Program-made: the position numbers and the translations under genes
Part shown: positions 34,400-45,426 of the stretch, piece after piece
How positions within the stretch are numbered: the first letter of the stretch is position 1
Layout of the letters: every line of letters begins with the position of its first letter
The notes under the pieces: generated by a model
The model's database searches: none
What the model was told of the DNA's origin: nothing
The model's input: only the letters and a program-made list of their open reading frames with translations
Assembly: GCF_947179165.1 (NCBI RefSeq)
Contig: NC_077240.1
Location: 29,932,001-29,996,000, forward strand
Length of the DNA: 64,000 bases
Direction of reading: 5' to 3'
Origin: Solanum dulcamara
Lineage: Eukaryota; Streptophyta; Magnoliopsida; Solanales; Solanaceae

Positions 34400-36535
34400 T
34401 ATTGAACCATCATCAATGACTTTATTTGATCTCCTTGAGCGTAAATCTTGGGATCTCTAGTCTTTTAGCTAGAGTTACCGCCATAATGATTTGTCCTCGG
34501 TCATAGTTCCATTTCCGTTGATGATCTCTCAACTCCCTCTCTAATTAGGCCTTTTGTAAGTGGATTCGACACAATATTCATTGACTATACATAGTGAATT
34601 GTGATAATTCCACTAGAGAGTAGTTGTTTAACGACATTGTTGCTTCATCGTATGTGATGAGACTTACCGTTATACATAACGCTTCCAGTTCTTCCTATTG
34701 TAGCTTGACTATCACAATGTATGTATATGAGCCATTGATTTGGGCCAAAATGGAATATCTTTTAAGAAATTCCATAGCCATTCAGCTTCTTCACCTGCCT
34801 TGTCCAAGGCAATGAACTCACACTCCATTATAGAGCAAGCTATACATGTTTGTTTGAATTATTTTCAGATATTGCTCCTCCACCAATGTGAAAACATATC
34901 CATTTGTGGACTTAGTTTTAGTTGACCTAGTAATTCAATTTGCATCACTATATCCTTCAACAACTGTCGGATACTTATTGAAATGCAAAGCAAAGTTTTG
35001 AGTGTGTTCTAAATACCCTAATTTACTTGTAGCACAAGCGATGTCTGATCGTGTAAAGTTTATGACGTACATCAAACTTTCCAACACTCTGGCATAATTC
35101 AATTGAGATTGACTTTCACCTTTATTCTTAGCAAGATCAAGGTTCACATCAATTAGTGTTTTTGCACTCTTGAAGTTTAAGTAATTGAATTTTTCAAGCA
35201 TCATTCAGATATAATGAGATTGAGAAAAAGCTAGATCTTGAGGAGTTTTGTGAATCTTAATTCCTAATATCAAATCGGAAACTCCTAGATCTTTCATGTC
35301 AAACTTACTAGCAAGCATACACTTAGTAATATTTATGTTATATGCAATGTTTTTACTCTTTGTCAACATATCATCCACATATAAACAAACAATGACAACC
35401 TTATTTTGAGTGTTAAACACATTTATCACACACATTAATTTTAAAACCATTTGACAATATTGTATGATCAAATTTTGCATGTCATTTTTTGGGCGCTTGT
35501 TTTAGTCCATACAAAGACTTGACAAATCGAATCACCTTTCTTTCATTTTCAAGAACCATGAACCCTTCCAGTTGTTCCATATAGATTTCTTCTTCCAAAT
35601 CTCCATTTAAGAAGGTTGTTTTGACATCCATTTGATGGATCTCCACTCCGTACATGGCAGCTAACACTATTAACACTCGAATTGATGTAATTCTAATTAT
35701 CGGTGAGTACATATCAAAGTAACCAAGACCCTCACGTTGTCTAAATCCTTTGACGACAAGTCTTGCTTTATATTTATCAATAGTGCCATCATCTTTCATT
35801 TCCTTTTGAAAATCCATTTGGAACCTAAGGGTTTATTTTCAGGAGAAAGATCAAACAATTCTCACGTATGATTATTCATTATGGATTCAATCTCACTATT
35901 GACTATCTATTTTCAATATTGAGCTTCTGAATAAGTTATGGCTTCTTTGAAAGTTCGAGACTCATTTTAAAATAAAAATGTTAGAAATTCCAGTCCAAAG
36001 AAAGTCGAGGTCCTTTGACGTTTACTGCCTCTTAGATTTTCCTCGTTATGATCATTTTCTTTGTTTATTCCTGAGATCATTTATTTCCTTCATTGGATGA
36101 TTCACATTCTCTTTTATACGGATATATGATTTCGAAGAATTCAACATTATCTAATTCAATTACCGTATTAATATAAATATCGGGATTTTCTGATTTATGA
36201 ACCAGAAATTGATATGTTTTACTATTTGTAGCATATCCTATGAACACACAATCAACCATTTTTTGTCCTATTTTTACTCTTTTAGGGTTAGGAACTTGCA
36301 CCTTAGTCAAACACCCCCACACTTTCAAGTATTGAAGGTTAGGCTTTCTTCCTTTCCATTTTTCATATGAAATAGATTGTGTTTTTCTATGGGGAACTCG
36401 ATTGATTGTTCGACTAGCCGTAAGAATAGCTCCCCCCACAAGTTCGGGGGTAAACCAGAACTTATCAACAACGCATTCATCATCTCCTTAAGTGTTCTAT
36501 TTTCCTTTTTGCAATTTCATTTGATTGTGCCGAGC
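34400..36535 (-). pseudogene. Copia polyprotein remnant (integrase end, reverse transcriptase, RNase H)
   Basis: On the minus strand the order is as in Ty1/Copia. The integrase tail comes first, with 'NALLISSGLPPNLWG' and the GKR-like 'YLKVWGCLTKV' region (36535-36077). The reverse transcriptase follows, with 'KARLVVKGFRQREGLGYF', 'HQMDVKTTFLNGDLEEEIYM' (35817-35482) and the catalytic 'CLYVDDML' (35480-35205). RNase H follows, with 'YSDANW' (from about 34945), and then a tail to about 34400. The reading frame is broken by a frameshift near 36490, stops between each of the pieces, and many stops after 34935. Gag, protease and most of the integrase are missing, so the element has an internal deletion next to its 5' LTR. 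It is a dead copy. Confidence 0.92.
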
Positions 36536-36713
36536 GAGCGAGCGATGACGACGGTGCAAGGAGACATCCTCTATTTAACCCTTTAAGAGCTAAAGGAAGT
36601 GTTTCCTAATATAAAGACAAAATATTTCCTTTATTCTACCAATTTTTCCTTAACTTGGTTTCCCACATTTTCCAATTCTCATTTCTCAATTCACATCTTA
36701 CATAAACCCAACA
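36536..36713 (-). mobile_element. Truncated 5' LTR of the same Copia element
   Basis: On the minus strand it starts TGTTGGGTTTATG at 36713 and follows the 3' LTR through 'gaaacacttcctttagctc' to the 'gccgagcgagcgagcg' phrase, where it jumps directly into integrase sequence. The rest of the LTR, the primer-binding site and gag are deleted. TATTG occurs just outside both ends (33049-33053 and 36716-36720) but two bases off register at the right, so I do not count it as a proven target duplication. Confidence 0.8.
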
Positions 36714-37451
36714 TTTATTGCTTCACGCTTTTCTGAACACTGCTAAGAAGGAATTTCTTAAAAAATATATCGTTTTAGTTTTAATGAGATAACATGTATG
36801 TCCGGTTTTAAAGTATATATGATGCTACTGCATTACACTTCGTTTTATTCCTTCCCAGCGATTAGCTTATTAGAAAAGGCTTCTAGTATTATGGTTTGGA
36901 TTACCTCTTTCAACAATTACACTTTTGAAAGTAAATTTACTTGATCAAGAGATACTAACACGTCCATCTAAAAGTGGTGTAAAATTCTTGCGTCCTTCTT
37001 GTTGATATAAAATATTTTTTCTCAATGTCTTTGTTCTCTGTTTTATAGCCTAAATATAATAGAGGACCAACTGGAGGTTAAGGCTACAACAACAACAACA
37101 TACCGACTATAATTCCATAAGTAGGGGTGTGGGAATGGTAGATTATTGTAGAGAGATTGTTTTCGATAGAATCTTGGCTTAATAAAAAATAAAAAATTCA
37201 AAGCAGTTTGAAAAAGGAAGGGCTATATTAATTAAAACTTCCTTTTTTAACTACTTCATGGCCTAAGATAGTGGCAACTGTTAAAATTGCCAGTATAGTA
37301 TTTTTTTGTTTATGGGTATTTGAATTTTGGGAAAATTTATCGAAAAAGGAAGACAGTTCAGTCTATGAATTATGATGTGTAATTGTATAATAGTGACAAT
37401 TTTGAGTACTCGAGAGTGTACGTTGTGTTGATTGAAAATCTTTTTCTTTGA
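36714..37451. other. Intergenic DNA with a SINE-like scrap
   Basis: At 37080-37140 the text 'ctacaacaacaacaacata' followed by 'aattccataagtaggggtgtgggaatgg' resembles the body of tRNA-derived SINEs known from nightshades (TS/SolS type). It is short and has no promoter boxes that I can see. The rest holds nothing recognised. Confidence 0.4.
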
Positions 37452-38590
37452 TTGTGAAGGCACTTAGCCGTGGAGAAGAACATGACAATTTTGTTTGGCC
37501 AATTGAAGTTCCCTTAACTAGGAAGTTCATCATTGACGCTGAATTCCTTGATCTGAATACTGCATCGCCTAATGTACCATTCCCTCATCTATTCAGTTAT
37601 TACTATGTTAATCTATGTTCAGACATTCATATGGAGCATAGCATAAACAATTCTTCTGATACCCAAAAACTTAATTTTGGTTGCGTCATGGTTCTTATTT
37701 GCTGCCAAAACTCTTATATTTGGATGCATTAGATTTCTTCCCAATCAAATCTAATAGCAATGGCAGATCCAACCATGAGCTCGCGGGTTCCGCAGAACCC
37801 AGTGTTTTGATGTCTAAACACTATATATATGTCGAAAATCAAGTATGGATAGAGTTGGATTTACTTTTCAGTACTCACAATGTCTTGATTCTGGATTAGC
37901 CAGTGCCTTAATTGATGTTCTGCTCCACAAATAAAAATAAAGCTTGTTCAACGGATGAGATGTTTCTAATGTTGCATTTCAAAACTTCTATAACCATCTG
38001 AAAACTTATACGTGGAAGATTACCGTAGTTTTCCTCATTCATGTTCATTTTTGTTGTATGAATTGGCAGAATGGAGAGCTGTGCTCAATATGAGCTGAAA
38101 AATTTACCGAGAAACAATCGAATGCAACTGCTCTGTCGTCACTTGGCCAAATTTTGTTTGAGAGAAACATACGGACATCATAATCAATGCTTCAGATGGA
38201 AGTATTGTAGCGCATCATGCAGTTATTGCTGCAAGGTCACCTGTCTTCCGAAGCATGTTCTCTCATGACCTCAAAGAGAAGGAATTATCCGCCATTAAAA
38301 TCTCCAACATGTCAATAGAAGCTTGGTAATGCTTTCTGAATTACATTTACGGGAACATACAAAATGAAGAATTTTTAACCCATCCACTAGCTTTGCTTCA
38401 AGCACCTGATAAGTATGTCCTCTCAGATTCAAAGGAGGCATTTCATGGAAGTCTAGTGGAAGGCATTTGAGGCCAAAATATTTCTTGAGAGGCTGCAAAC
38501 TGCTTCCCTTTATCAATTGCCGAAGCTGAAGCCCTGTTGTATGAGGTATCTCGTGAGGTTTAGTCAAAATAAAGTTCAGCATTCGAAATT
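37452..38590 (+). pseudogene. BTB/POZ-domain protein pseudogene (At1g55760-like), intron retained
   Basis: The first piece (37455-37565) reads 'ALSRGEEHDNFVWPIEVPL' then 'RKFIIDAEFLDLNTASPN', matching the MATH-like N-terminal half of plant BTB/POZ proteins of the At1g55760 type. It stops at a GT and resumes after 'gaattggcag' near 38069, so an intron of about 500 bp seems to be kept. The second piece reads, with frame changes, through 'IIINASDGSIVAHHAVIAAR', 'SPVFRSMFSHDLKEKELSAI', 'FLNYIYGNIQNEEFLTHPLA' and 'LERLQTASLYQLPKLKPC', which is the BTB fold and its helical tail. Stops (for example after 'SIEAW' and 'LVEGI') and frameshifts break it, and the upstream exon is missing. In the intact protein this class binds Cullin-3 as an E3 ligase adaptor; this copy cannot. 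Confidence 0.85.
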
Positions 38591-40191
38591 ATATTTTGAT
38601 TGTCGCGATGATTATTTGGTTTTTGAAGATATTAGTCAGACTTAATAATCACTTTATATTATTTGTTTCATTTTGAAAAAATAGCTTCAAAAAAATATCT
38701 CATGAGAATAGTATAAATTATTCCTCTGTTGTTACTATTATAGTAAATACATCAAATTCCCCTTGAACGTGACATTAAAACTTATATTAGCATTTTGATT
38801 ACACATTCGTTTAAATACCCCCTTACACTGCAATATCAATCTCACTATGAAAAGTGCATTACACATGCACCTCCTCAGTGCCACATCAATGCCACATTGA
38901 AGAATATTTAATTTGGATTTTTTAATTCTTTTTTTGTTTCTTTTAGATAGGTAAAAAATAGACAAAACTGAGAATTAATTCACGAATTTTAAAAAATAAC
39001 CTAAAAAAAATCAATTCCACATATCCAAGATTTTCAATCAAACTTCAAGTTCATCACAATCAACAGACACTGCCATAAGTAGCGATCATGAAGCAACAAT
39101 AAGTTGCTTCATCACAATTAAGAATAAGCAAGAATAATGCGATATAAAGGAATTCTCATTTACTGAATGAAAGGGAGTGGGGGTGGAGATTTTCAAAGAA
39201 GAAGAAAGAAGGTTGGGGGATGGAGGGTTCGAAGTCGAAGAAGAACGGGATGAGACGGATGTTGGCTGAGGGTAGCGGGGTTGGAAAAAAGGAGAAAGAG
39301 GGGTGGGGTTCGAAGAAGAAGAAGAAGGGAGTGATGCAGGTGGTGGCTGAGGGCGTCGGCAGGGGTGATAGGGTGTGAGGAAGAAGAAGGGGTGCGGTTG
39401 TTGGTAGATAAGGATGGTAGGGTGTGAGAAAGAAGAAACCTTATTGGCTGAAAAGATTTAGAAAAAAAAGGGATCTAATTGTTTTTACTCTTTATTTTGT
39501 CATCTTTTACGTGCTCTTTTTATTTTATTTGTCACGTCAGTTGTTTGGGTGATTTAAATTCACTTGAAATAAAATTAGGAGGGTAAATAATAAAGTTAAA
39601 GTGCTAAAGTAAGTTTAGGGGACAAGTTTGGAGGACTTTACGTTTTTACTCTTACGGTTACAGTGTGTTAATTTACTTTGTTCAAAAGTTGCTACATAAT
39701 GTGGACAAACAAATTAATAAACATTTTCATTTTTGTAGAATATTGATGTCTTCCACTCTGAAATTGTGTCTCCAAAGTAGATATTTCTCCCTTCGATTCT
39801 GGCTTTCATTCTTGTCATTAAGTCACAAGATACTGATAAATTTTTCCATTTTCATATCATTATAACAGTGCTATCTATGATGAATTATGGGGATAGCATG
39901 ACATGCCCAAATAACATGTTTTTCAAGATTTTCATTAATGAAGACAGTGGTTGAGTAGATTGTTTTTGTTTTTTTTTCCTATCCAGTTTTCTATCCATAC
40001 GGTAAATAGACTCAACCGATAACAAGATTAATCATTTGCAATATAAGAGTTTAAAATGCAAAAATTAGAGTCTGCACTTTTTTATTCCCATATGTTTTAG
40101 TACTGATAGACTTTATATCGAAATGTTGTTCCAAAATGCCATAAAACTAACAACTACAAATGGTTAATGTTGTGCCCGTGCTACTTATCTA
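38591..40191. other. Intergenic DNA, possible decayed DNA transposon with a polypurine core
   Basis: The edges near 38750 ('catcaaattccccttgaac') and near 39640 (reverse complement reads 'ccaaacttgtcccctaaac') are loosely similar inverted phrases, which may mark a non-autonomous element of about 0.9 kb. The centre (39165-39440) is G/A-rich. From 39660 to 40191 nothing is recognised. Confidence 0.35.
39165..39440 (+). repeat. Polypurine (GAAGAA/GGGG) rich stretch
   Basis: The plus strand is dominated by G and A: 'aagaagaagaaaga', 'ggggtggggttcgaag', 'gtgaggaagaagaagg'. Imperfect repeats of 'tggctgagggtagcgggg' and 'tggctgagggcgtcggca' occur inside. There is no open reading frame across it. 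Confidence 0.6.
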
Positions 40192-40455
40192 GTTTAGCAA
40201 GAAAAGCGGAAACAGAGAGCTATACTTCCTCTTCCTCTTCGATACCCTTGTGCTCAGTCAACTGAAGGATAGAAACAGTTTCTGCAATTGGTAATGTTCT
40301 TCTTGTTTCACCCTAAAAGATGCAAATTCAATCATCAAGAATTAGCATGAATCCAGGTATACCATTCTCTCTTCTCATCTTTTCTTTTCTTTTTTCTGCT
40401 TCCTCCCTTTTGGGTTATGTATTAAAAACCCTGATTTCTTTGGAAACAAGTTATG
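40192..40455 (-). other. Duplicated segment, copy 2 (empty site for the hAT element)
   Basis: It matches 28200-28364 joined to 31824-31925 almost base for base but has 'gaatccaggtatacc' where copy 1 carries the 3459-bp hAT insertion. On the minus strand a 31-codon frame (GETRR..., PIAETVSIL, EEEEEV, stop) is open, after the same 'gcatcttttag' acceptor-like text. The substitutions between the two copies keep the frame and the acidic end. I do not recognise the protein. Confidence 0.6.
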
Positions 40456-40553
40456 CAAATGATGCAAGAATTACTGATGCATCAATTATCTTGTGTTTTT
40501 TCATTCTATTAAAATTGGATATCTACAAATTATGCAAGATTAGTCAATTTCTT

Positions 40554-40979
40554 CTAGCAGATTCTAAAAGAGTTGTTGTTGGAGGGGAACAGTGATCCAA
40601 TCTTACAGTCTCCCACTACACCACACTGGGAAGGTAGATTCCTCCTTAAATCGTCTAAATCAGACCATCCTTGAATAAACTTACCTACAATCGTAGATTG
40701 TAGGCATTCGAGCTTATTAATTCTTGTAACTTCTGCTTCCGTCCATTCTACAGTAGGCACACCACCATTATAAATGATAGATTTAATTAGGATTGGTTCA
40801 ATATCCTTGGATATAACAATACATGATTCCAATACCTTTGCACTAAAAACCTTACTAAAACCCTTACCATAATCTAATGGTTTGGTTTTGATTTCATTAG
40901 CATTGGTAGGTAAAGACGGATCAATTAGATGAAGATGAGAGTCCAAGCCACCAACATCGACGACATGGTTAGGGGGCAT
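40554..40979 (-). pseudogene. DUF4283-like protein fragment
   Basis: The 141-residue frame contains 'GVPTVEWTEAEVTRIN' and 'TIVGKFIQGWSDLDDLR' followed by 'QCGVVGDCKIGSL'. This resembles the start of DUF4283, a domain found in plants in retroelement-derived (often LINE ORF1-like) zinc-knuckle proteins, where a hydrophobic stretch of the type 'VVGKFSxGxP' is followed by 'LR...P..C...G'. The N-terminal 60 residues are rich in D/K and are not recognised. The domain is cut off at the C terminus, so this is a fragment. Its neighbour on the left is the duplicated segment. Confidence 0.6.
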
Positions 40980-41592
40980 GAGGAACCCTAGTTGCTATTT
41001 TCTAACCATGCTTCTAATGGTTATCACTTTTACTACGTTTTGTTATTAATCATATTATATGTGTGCAATAATAATTAGAGCCTTTACCAAAAAAATTCAT
41101 TAGAGCCTATAATCAAATAAAAAAGATGTGCTAAATATTATGATTTATTCATAATTAAACAATTGCATGTAGTTAAAATTCAAAAAGAAATCATATAATA
41201 AGGAACATTAAGCTACTAATAATTACGACAACTTAAACAAAACCCCATCAATCATATAAAGGGTTAGGATCAAAGGCTATAAAACTTTAATCTTAGAACA
41301 CACTATTTCAACAACTTGAATTTTCTCTTGCAAATTTATAATATTCATATTAGTAACACCAAAATAATAAGTGATGCAACGACACCAACATGCCATATAA
41401 AATTCTGAATCCATCTTCGAAAAGTATAATAATTGAGAAATTTGAAATAACAAACTTTTGAATACCTGACAAAGAAAAAGGTTGAAACGACGCTGGAAAA
41501 ATGGGACAGCCATAGATTATAGGGGAATTATTATTTATTAAAGTCCTATTTATGGTAAAGTTATAAATATTTCAATTTCTTTAATATAAAAT
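40980..41592. other. Intergenic DNA, nothing recognised
   Basis: AT-rich. A 78-codon frame at 41277-41513 on the minus strand shows no motif and is not supported as a gene. Confidence 0.5.
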
Positions 41593-41944
41593 TGTAACAC
41601 CTGGAAGTTTCTTATCTAAAATCTTAACCATTCTTCATATGCGTATAGGGTCGTACTGAGTGATTCTTAATTGTGCATAGGTGTTAAGGTTAATTATTTA
41701 GTGTGGGAATAGATTTGGAGATGTTTTAATGTCACAAGAATCCTCTAGCACAAAGTTGAGTTAAAAGCTTTCTTAACGATTGTGTTTCGATATAAGATTT
41801 TACTTGGATCAATTTCAAATGATTATATCTCCTAGAATATAAAGAATTAGGTGTCTCATGATCTATCAAATTAAAGGTCTTTGAGTCCTCTTTCCAACTC
41901 CGCTAAGTTTGCTTCATTTAGATTTTGGACTAAACCGTTAGGCC

Positions 41945-42020
41945 ATTTTAGTGAAGCCCTGCCAGGCAGTCTCATCTTCACGACCGCCACTACGGGCCGT
42001 GGAGGCTTTCGTGAAGAATT
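41945..42020. repeat. GC-rich self-complementary word cluster inside L5
   Basis: 'cttcacgaccgcc' is answered by 'ggctttcgtgaag', and 'tacgggccgtgg' and 'ccctgccaggcag' are nearly palindromic. The block stands out from the AT-rich flanks. Confidence 0.6.
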
Positions 42021-43039
42021 GCTGCAATAATTTTTCAGCAACTTCATGCATGCGTCCCGGAGTTATTTTGGTCTTTTCCAAAGCTTTTTAACCCTATTCT
42101 TAATCGTTTTTGGGTGTTTTGAAGGAATATATCATTCCACTAACTAGTTTTCCTCTCATAATCATCAATCTAAACTTTCAAGAATCTAGAAATTCTATCA
42201 AAACCAACACAGTGTTCCTCTTCTCTATCAAGAACCCTAAAGCTTTCAAGTCAAAAATTCCAAGAATCAAGAGAAGTCTTCTATCAAAGATTTTCCCAAG
42301 TTATTCTTCCCAAATCAAACTAGAGTTTCAAGAATTCAAGTCTCCTTTTCAATTTCAAGGCTAGAATTCATTAAGGTATGTGAGAATTCATCCTTGGGTC
42401 CTTTCACCTATGGAGTCCCAAGTTTCTTCTCAAATTCTCTTATGAATTCTTCTTCTAAAAGCCCTAGTTTCATGATATATCACCGGGTATTCTTAATTCT
42501 GGTTTATCATATGATTATTGGTCAAATTATGTATAATTCACATCATATTGCATGATTTCAAGTTGAATTTCAATGACCCAAGGTATATTCTATTTTCAAA
42601 GTATGTTTTCAATGAATTATGATCATGAATTTAAAAGTATTTCAATGCTTTATAAATGTTTATAAATACTTATGAATGCCTCATGAAAGTTAAGAATGAT
42701 GTTTCAAGAAAATGACCATGAATTATGAAAGGTTTTTCCATGTTATGAAAGAAATCATGATTTAGATGTCGTTAGTAGAGGCAAGAGTCTATATGAATTA
42801 TGTTATGATCATGATATGTTGAAGGAGCTATTCTTATGATTTTTGAGTATTTATGTTGAACTTGGTATTACTAGATTCTTACCATCTTCAAAGCTTATGA
42901 TATATTATGTATGATATTCCGTTGAGAGTTGACCTAGCACCGAGTGGACCTTGGGATAAGAGGCTCATCCGTTAGTAAAGGCATGAGACGTCATTAGAAA
43001 TTCCATTTTCCCATAACTGCGTCCCACCGTAGGAAGAAT

Positions 43040-43147
43040 GATCACCCATTAGTAGAGGCTTGATTCCTTAGATAGGATCACCCGTTAGTATAGGCTTGAT
43101 TCCTTAGAAAGGATCACCCGTTAGTTGAGGCTTGATTCCTTAGTAGC
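43040..43147. repeat. Minisatellite inside L5, period 36 bp, three units
   Basis: Units beginning 'gatcaccc' at 43040, 43076 and 43112 contain 'gttagt' and 'aggcttgattccttag'. A more diverged unit lies just upstream near 42965 ('catccgttagtaaaggcatg'). Confidence 0.9.
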
Positions 43148-43915
43148 TTAGTGGATCCACTTAGGCATGACAGAGTCTACCTTGGGAAGTAGCTTCTCTC
43201 TTCCCAATGTGGGAGTTACATCGAAATTCCATGTTATAGCTCACATGGTCTTATATGCTGATTAACGGTATCTCTCACAAAAGGTTTACGTAAAGGTATG
43301 AAGTTCTCATGATGATGATATTTTTGATGCATTGACCAGTGATTATGATGTTTTAATGTTTTCATGGTTTTACTCATGTTTTAAGATATTGGTCTTGCAT
43401 CTCATCATTCATATTGATTATGTCTTGTGTTTATTGTTCATGCATACTTTTCACATACTTAGTACATTCCATGTACTAACGCATATTTTTTTCCTACAGT
43501 CTCATAATGTAGTATTCGACTCTCATCCTCCTGCACGTGGCTAGTTGGTGATCTACTAAGAGTTAGCTTTGGTGAGTCTTCATTATTCGAGGGAGAACTC
43601 TTCATGTTATTTCCCTATTTTCAGACTTATGTTCTTTTATTATGTTTGGTAAGCTAGGAGCTTGTCATACGCTCCTATCTAAAGTTAGTAGAGGCATGTT
43701 AGATGTTCATGGAGTCTATGTTGTGACATCCTTTGATGTTTTTTCTCCTTTATTGAGATATTCCTACTAAGACTTTACTTCCGCTTTCATGATTTAGCTT
43801 TACTGCTCTAAATACATTGTGAGTGCTTATGATATGCTAAGATGCTTGGTTAGAGTCCTTTGGGATTTCGATCGCCGTATCACACCTAGGACATAGCTTG
43901 GATCGTGACAAAAAT

Positions 43916-44729
43916 ATTATATTAAATAGAAGAATTCGATAGATAAATGGAACGTACACCATCTCTAGCTAATTTACTACGTGATTACATGTAGTAATTT
44001 TTTTATAGGCAAATTATAATTCATTTTAATTGTTTTAAATATTAGTCCGTTCTATCTAATTTATTAGTCGAATTCAAAACTTCCTATTTAAATAAGGAAA
44101 GATTTAATAATATCAAAATTTTAGTTGGTTTTGAACTCTTAGAAATTAGCATGATAGTTAAATAACAATTATCTATCAATATTATTATAAAAGCACGAAT
44201 ATACATGCTGATTGACTAAAATCTTCACTAAAAGTTGATTTACTTATTTACTCTTTTAAATTAAAATTTTCTCCATCTAAAAAATTACTAATGGGTATAA
44301 ATATAATTTTGTACTAGATCGAAACAAACTATACTTCTATTAGAACTAAGTTTATTGTAGGATACATATTATCCTATTAATACTAGGAGCTTAACATTCA
44401 ATCTATTTCAAGTAAATTATGAGTAGGGAATTTTTACACGTTTAATAATATTGGTCAACCAAAATATCCATTAAATATTGAAAGACTTTTATATCCTTAA
44501 GGAGTAAATATTTAATAGTTATAACTTTAATTAATTTCAAAATCCTACATATTTGCATAATAATTAAATAACAATTACTTAAAGAAAATAGTAAATGACA
44601 ATTTTGTCTATTGTAGAAAAATAGTAAATGATAATTTTATCTATTATAGAGTCTTTCAATAAAGGCAATGTTCAATTAATAATTCAATGATATACAACCT
44701 TCCGTCATTAACCTTTTTTTCCTAAATTT
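43916..44729. other. AT-rich intergenic DNA, nothing recognised
   Basis: No gene or clear element boundary is visible. Confidence 0.5.
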
Positions 44730-45426
44730 AAGATGATTTGAGACCCAACTCCTAGATCTCAGATCGAATCGGGGTCGGATCTCAATTTAAGTGTCAGATC
44801 TCGAGTTAGAAATCGAGGTAAGATTTTAGAGTTTTAGGGTTGGGTCTCGAGTTAGGTGTCAGGTAGGGTTTCGTCTCAAGTGTCGAAGCCAGGTTTCATA
44901 TTGAGGGCCGAGGTTGAGTCCCAGGTCACGTATTAGAATGCATCCTTTATCGATCGTTAGGGTCAAGTGTGAGTATTAAAAAGTTAGATCTCGTGGTCAG
45001 ATCCTGATTCAAAAGTCGGATCTCAAATCAAAAGTTAGAGTCGGGTCCTATGTCAAAAGTTTGAATTGGGTTCTAAGTTAGATTCGAGGTTAGATTCTAG
45101 TTCGCACGTCAGATTCAGGGTCTGATGTCGAGGTTGGATCTCGAATTAGAAGTTAGGCCGGGTCAGGAATTGGAAGTCGGGATCGCTCTTATGTCGGATG
45201 GGATCAAATTCGGTTCAAAAGTTGAGTGCAGGGTTGAATCTCAGATCGGAAGTCGGGTCCCGATTCAGGATTTTGATCGGGTCCTAGGTCATTGGTATAG
45301 GAAGTGTGGTCCCAAATCAGTGTCAAGTGTTAGGTTCGAGGTCGGATATCGGAGTTGAGTTTCGAGTCGGGTCCAGAGTTGAATATCGAGATCAAATCTC
45401 AAGTCAAAAGTCTGGTCTCGAGTCAA
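44730..45426 (+). repeat. Degenerate GGTCTCGAGTC array, left part
   Basis: Words such as 'gggtctcgagtt', 'gatctcgagtta', 'ggatctcgaatta', 'tctcaagtca' and 'agtcgggtc' recur every 15-30 bases for about 700 bp. The array stops at the start of L6 and the same words resume after it at 47852. The 77-codon frame at 45125-45358 is a product of the repeat. Confidence 0.75.

Larger units (their letters stand above)
41593..43910 (+). mobile_element. L5: complete LTR-like unit (probable solo LTR) with TSD AAAAT
   Basis: It runs TGTAACACCTGG...GGATCGTGACA with TG...CA ends and is flanked by AAAAT on both sides (41588-41592 and 43911-43915). It is 2318 bp with no coding frame. It is most like L9: both contain 'aatcctctagca', 'aagttgagtt' and 'gatcatatctcc' or close variants in the same order. 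The order of parts is a GC-rich word cluster at 41945-42020, a donor-like AAGGTATGTG at 42373-42382 and a 36-bp minisatellite at 43040-43147. Confidence 0.85.

Noticed and set aside
33049..36720. TATTG as target duplication of the Copia element
   Set aside because: The right-hand copy is offset by two bases from the LTR end, so the match may be chance.
41277..41513. 78-codon minus-strand frame
   Set aside because: No domain, no neighbour relationship and no sign of conservation.
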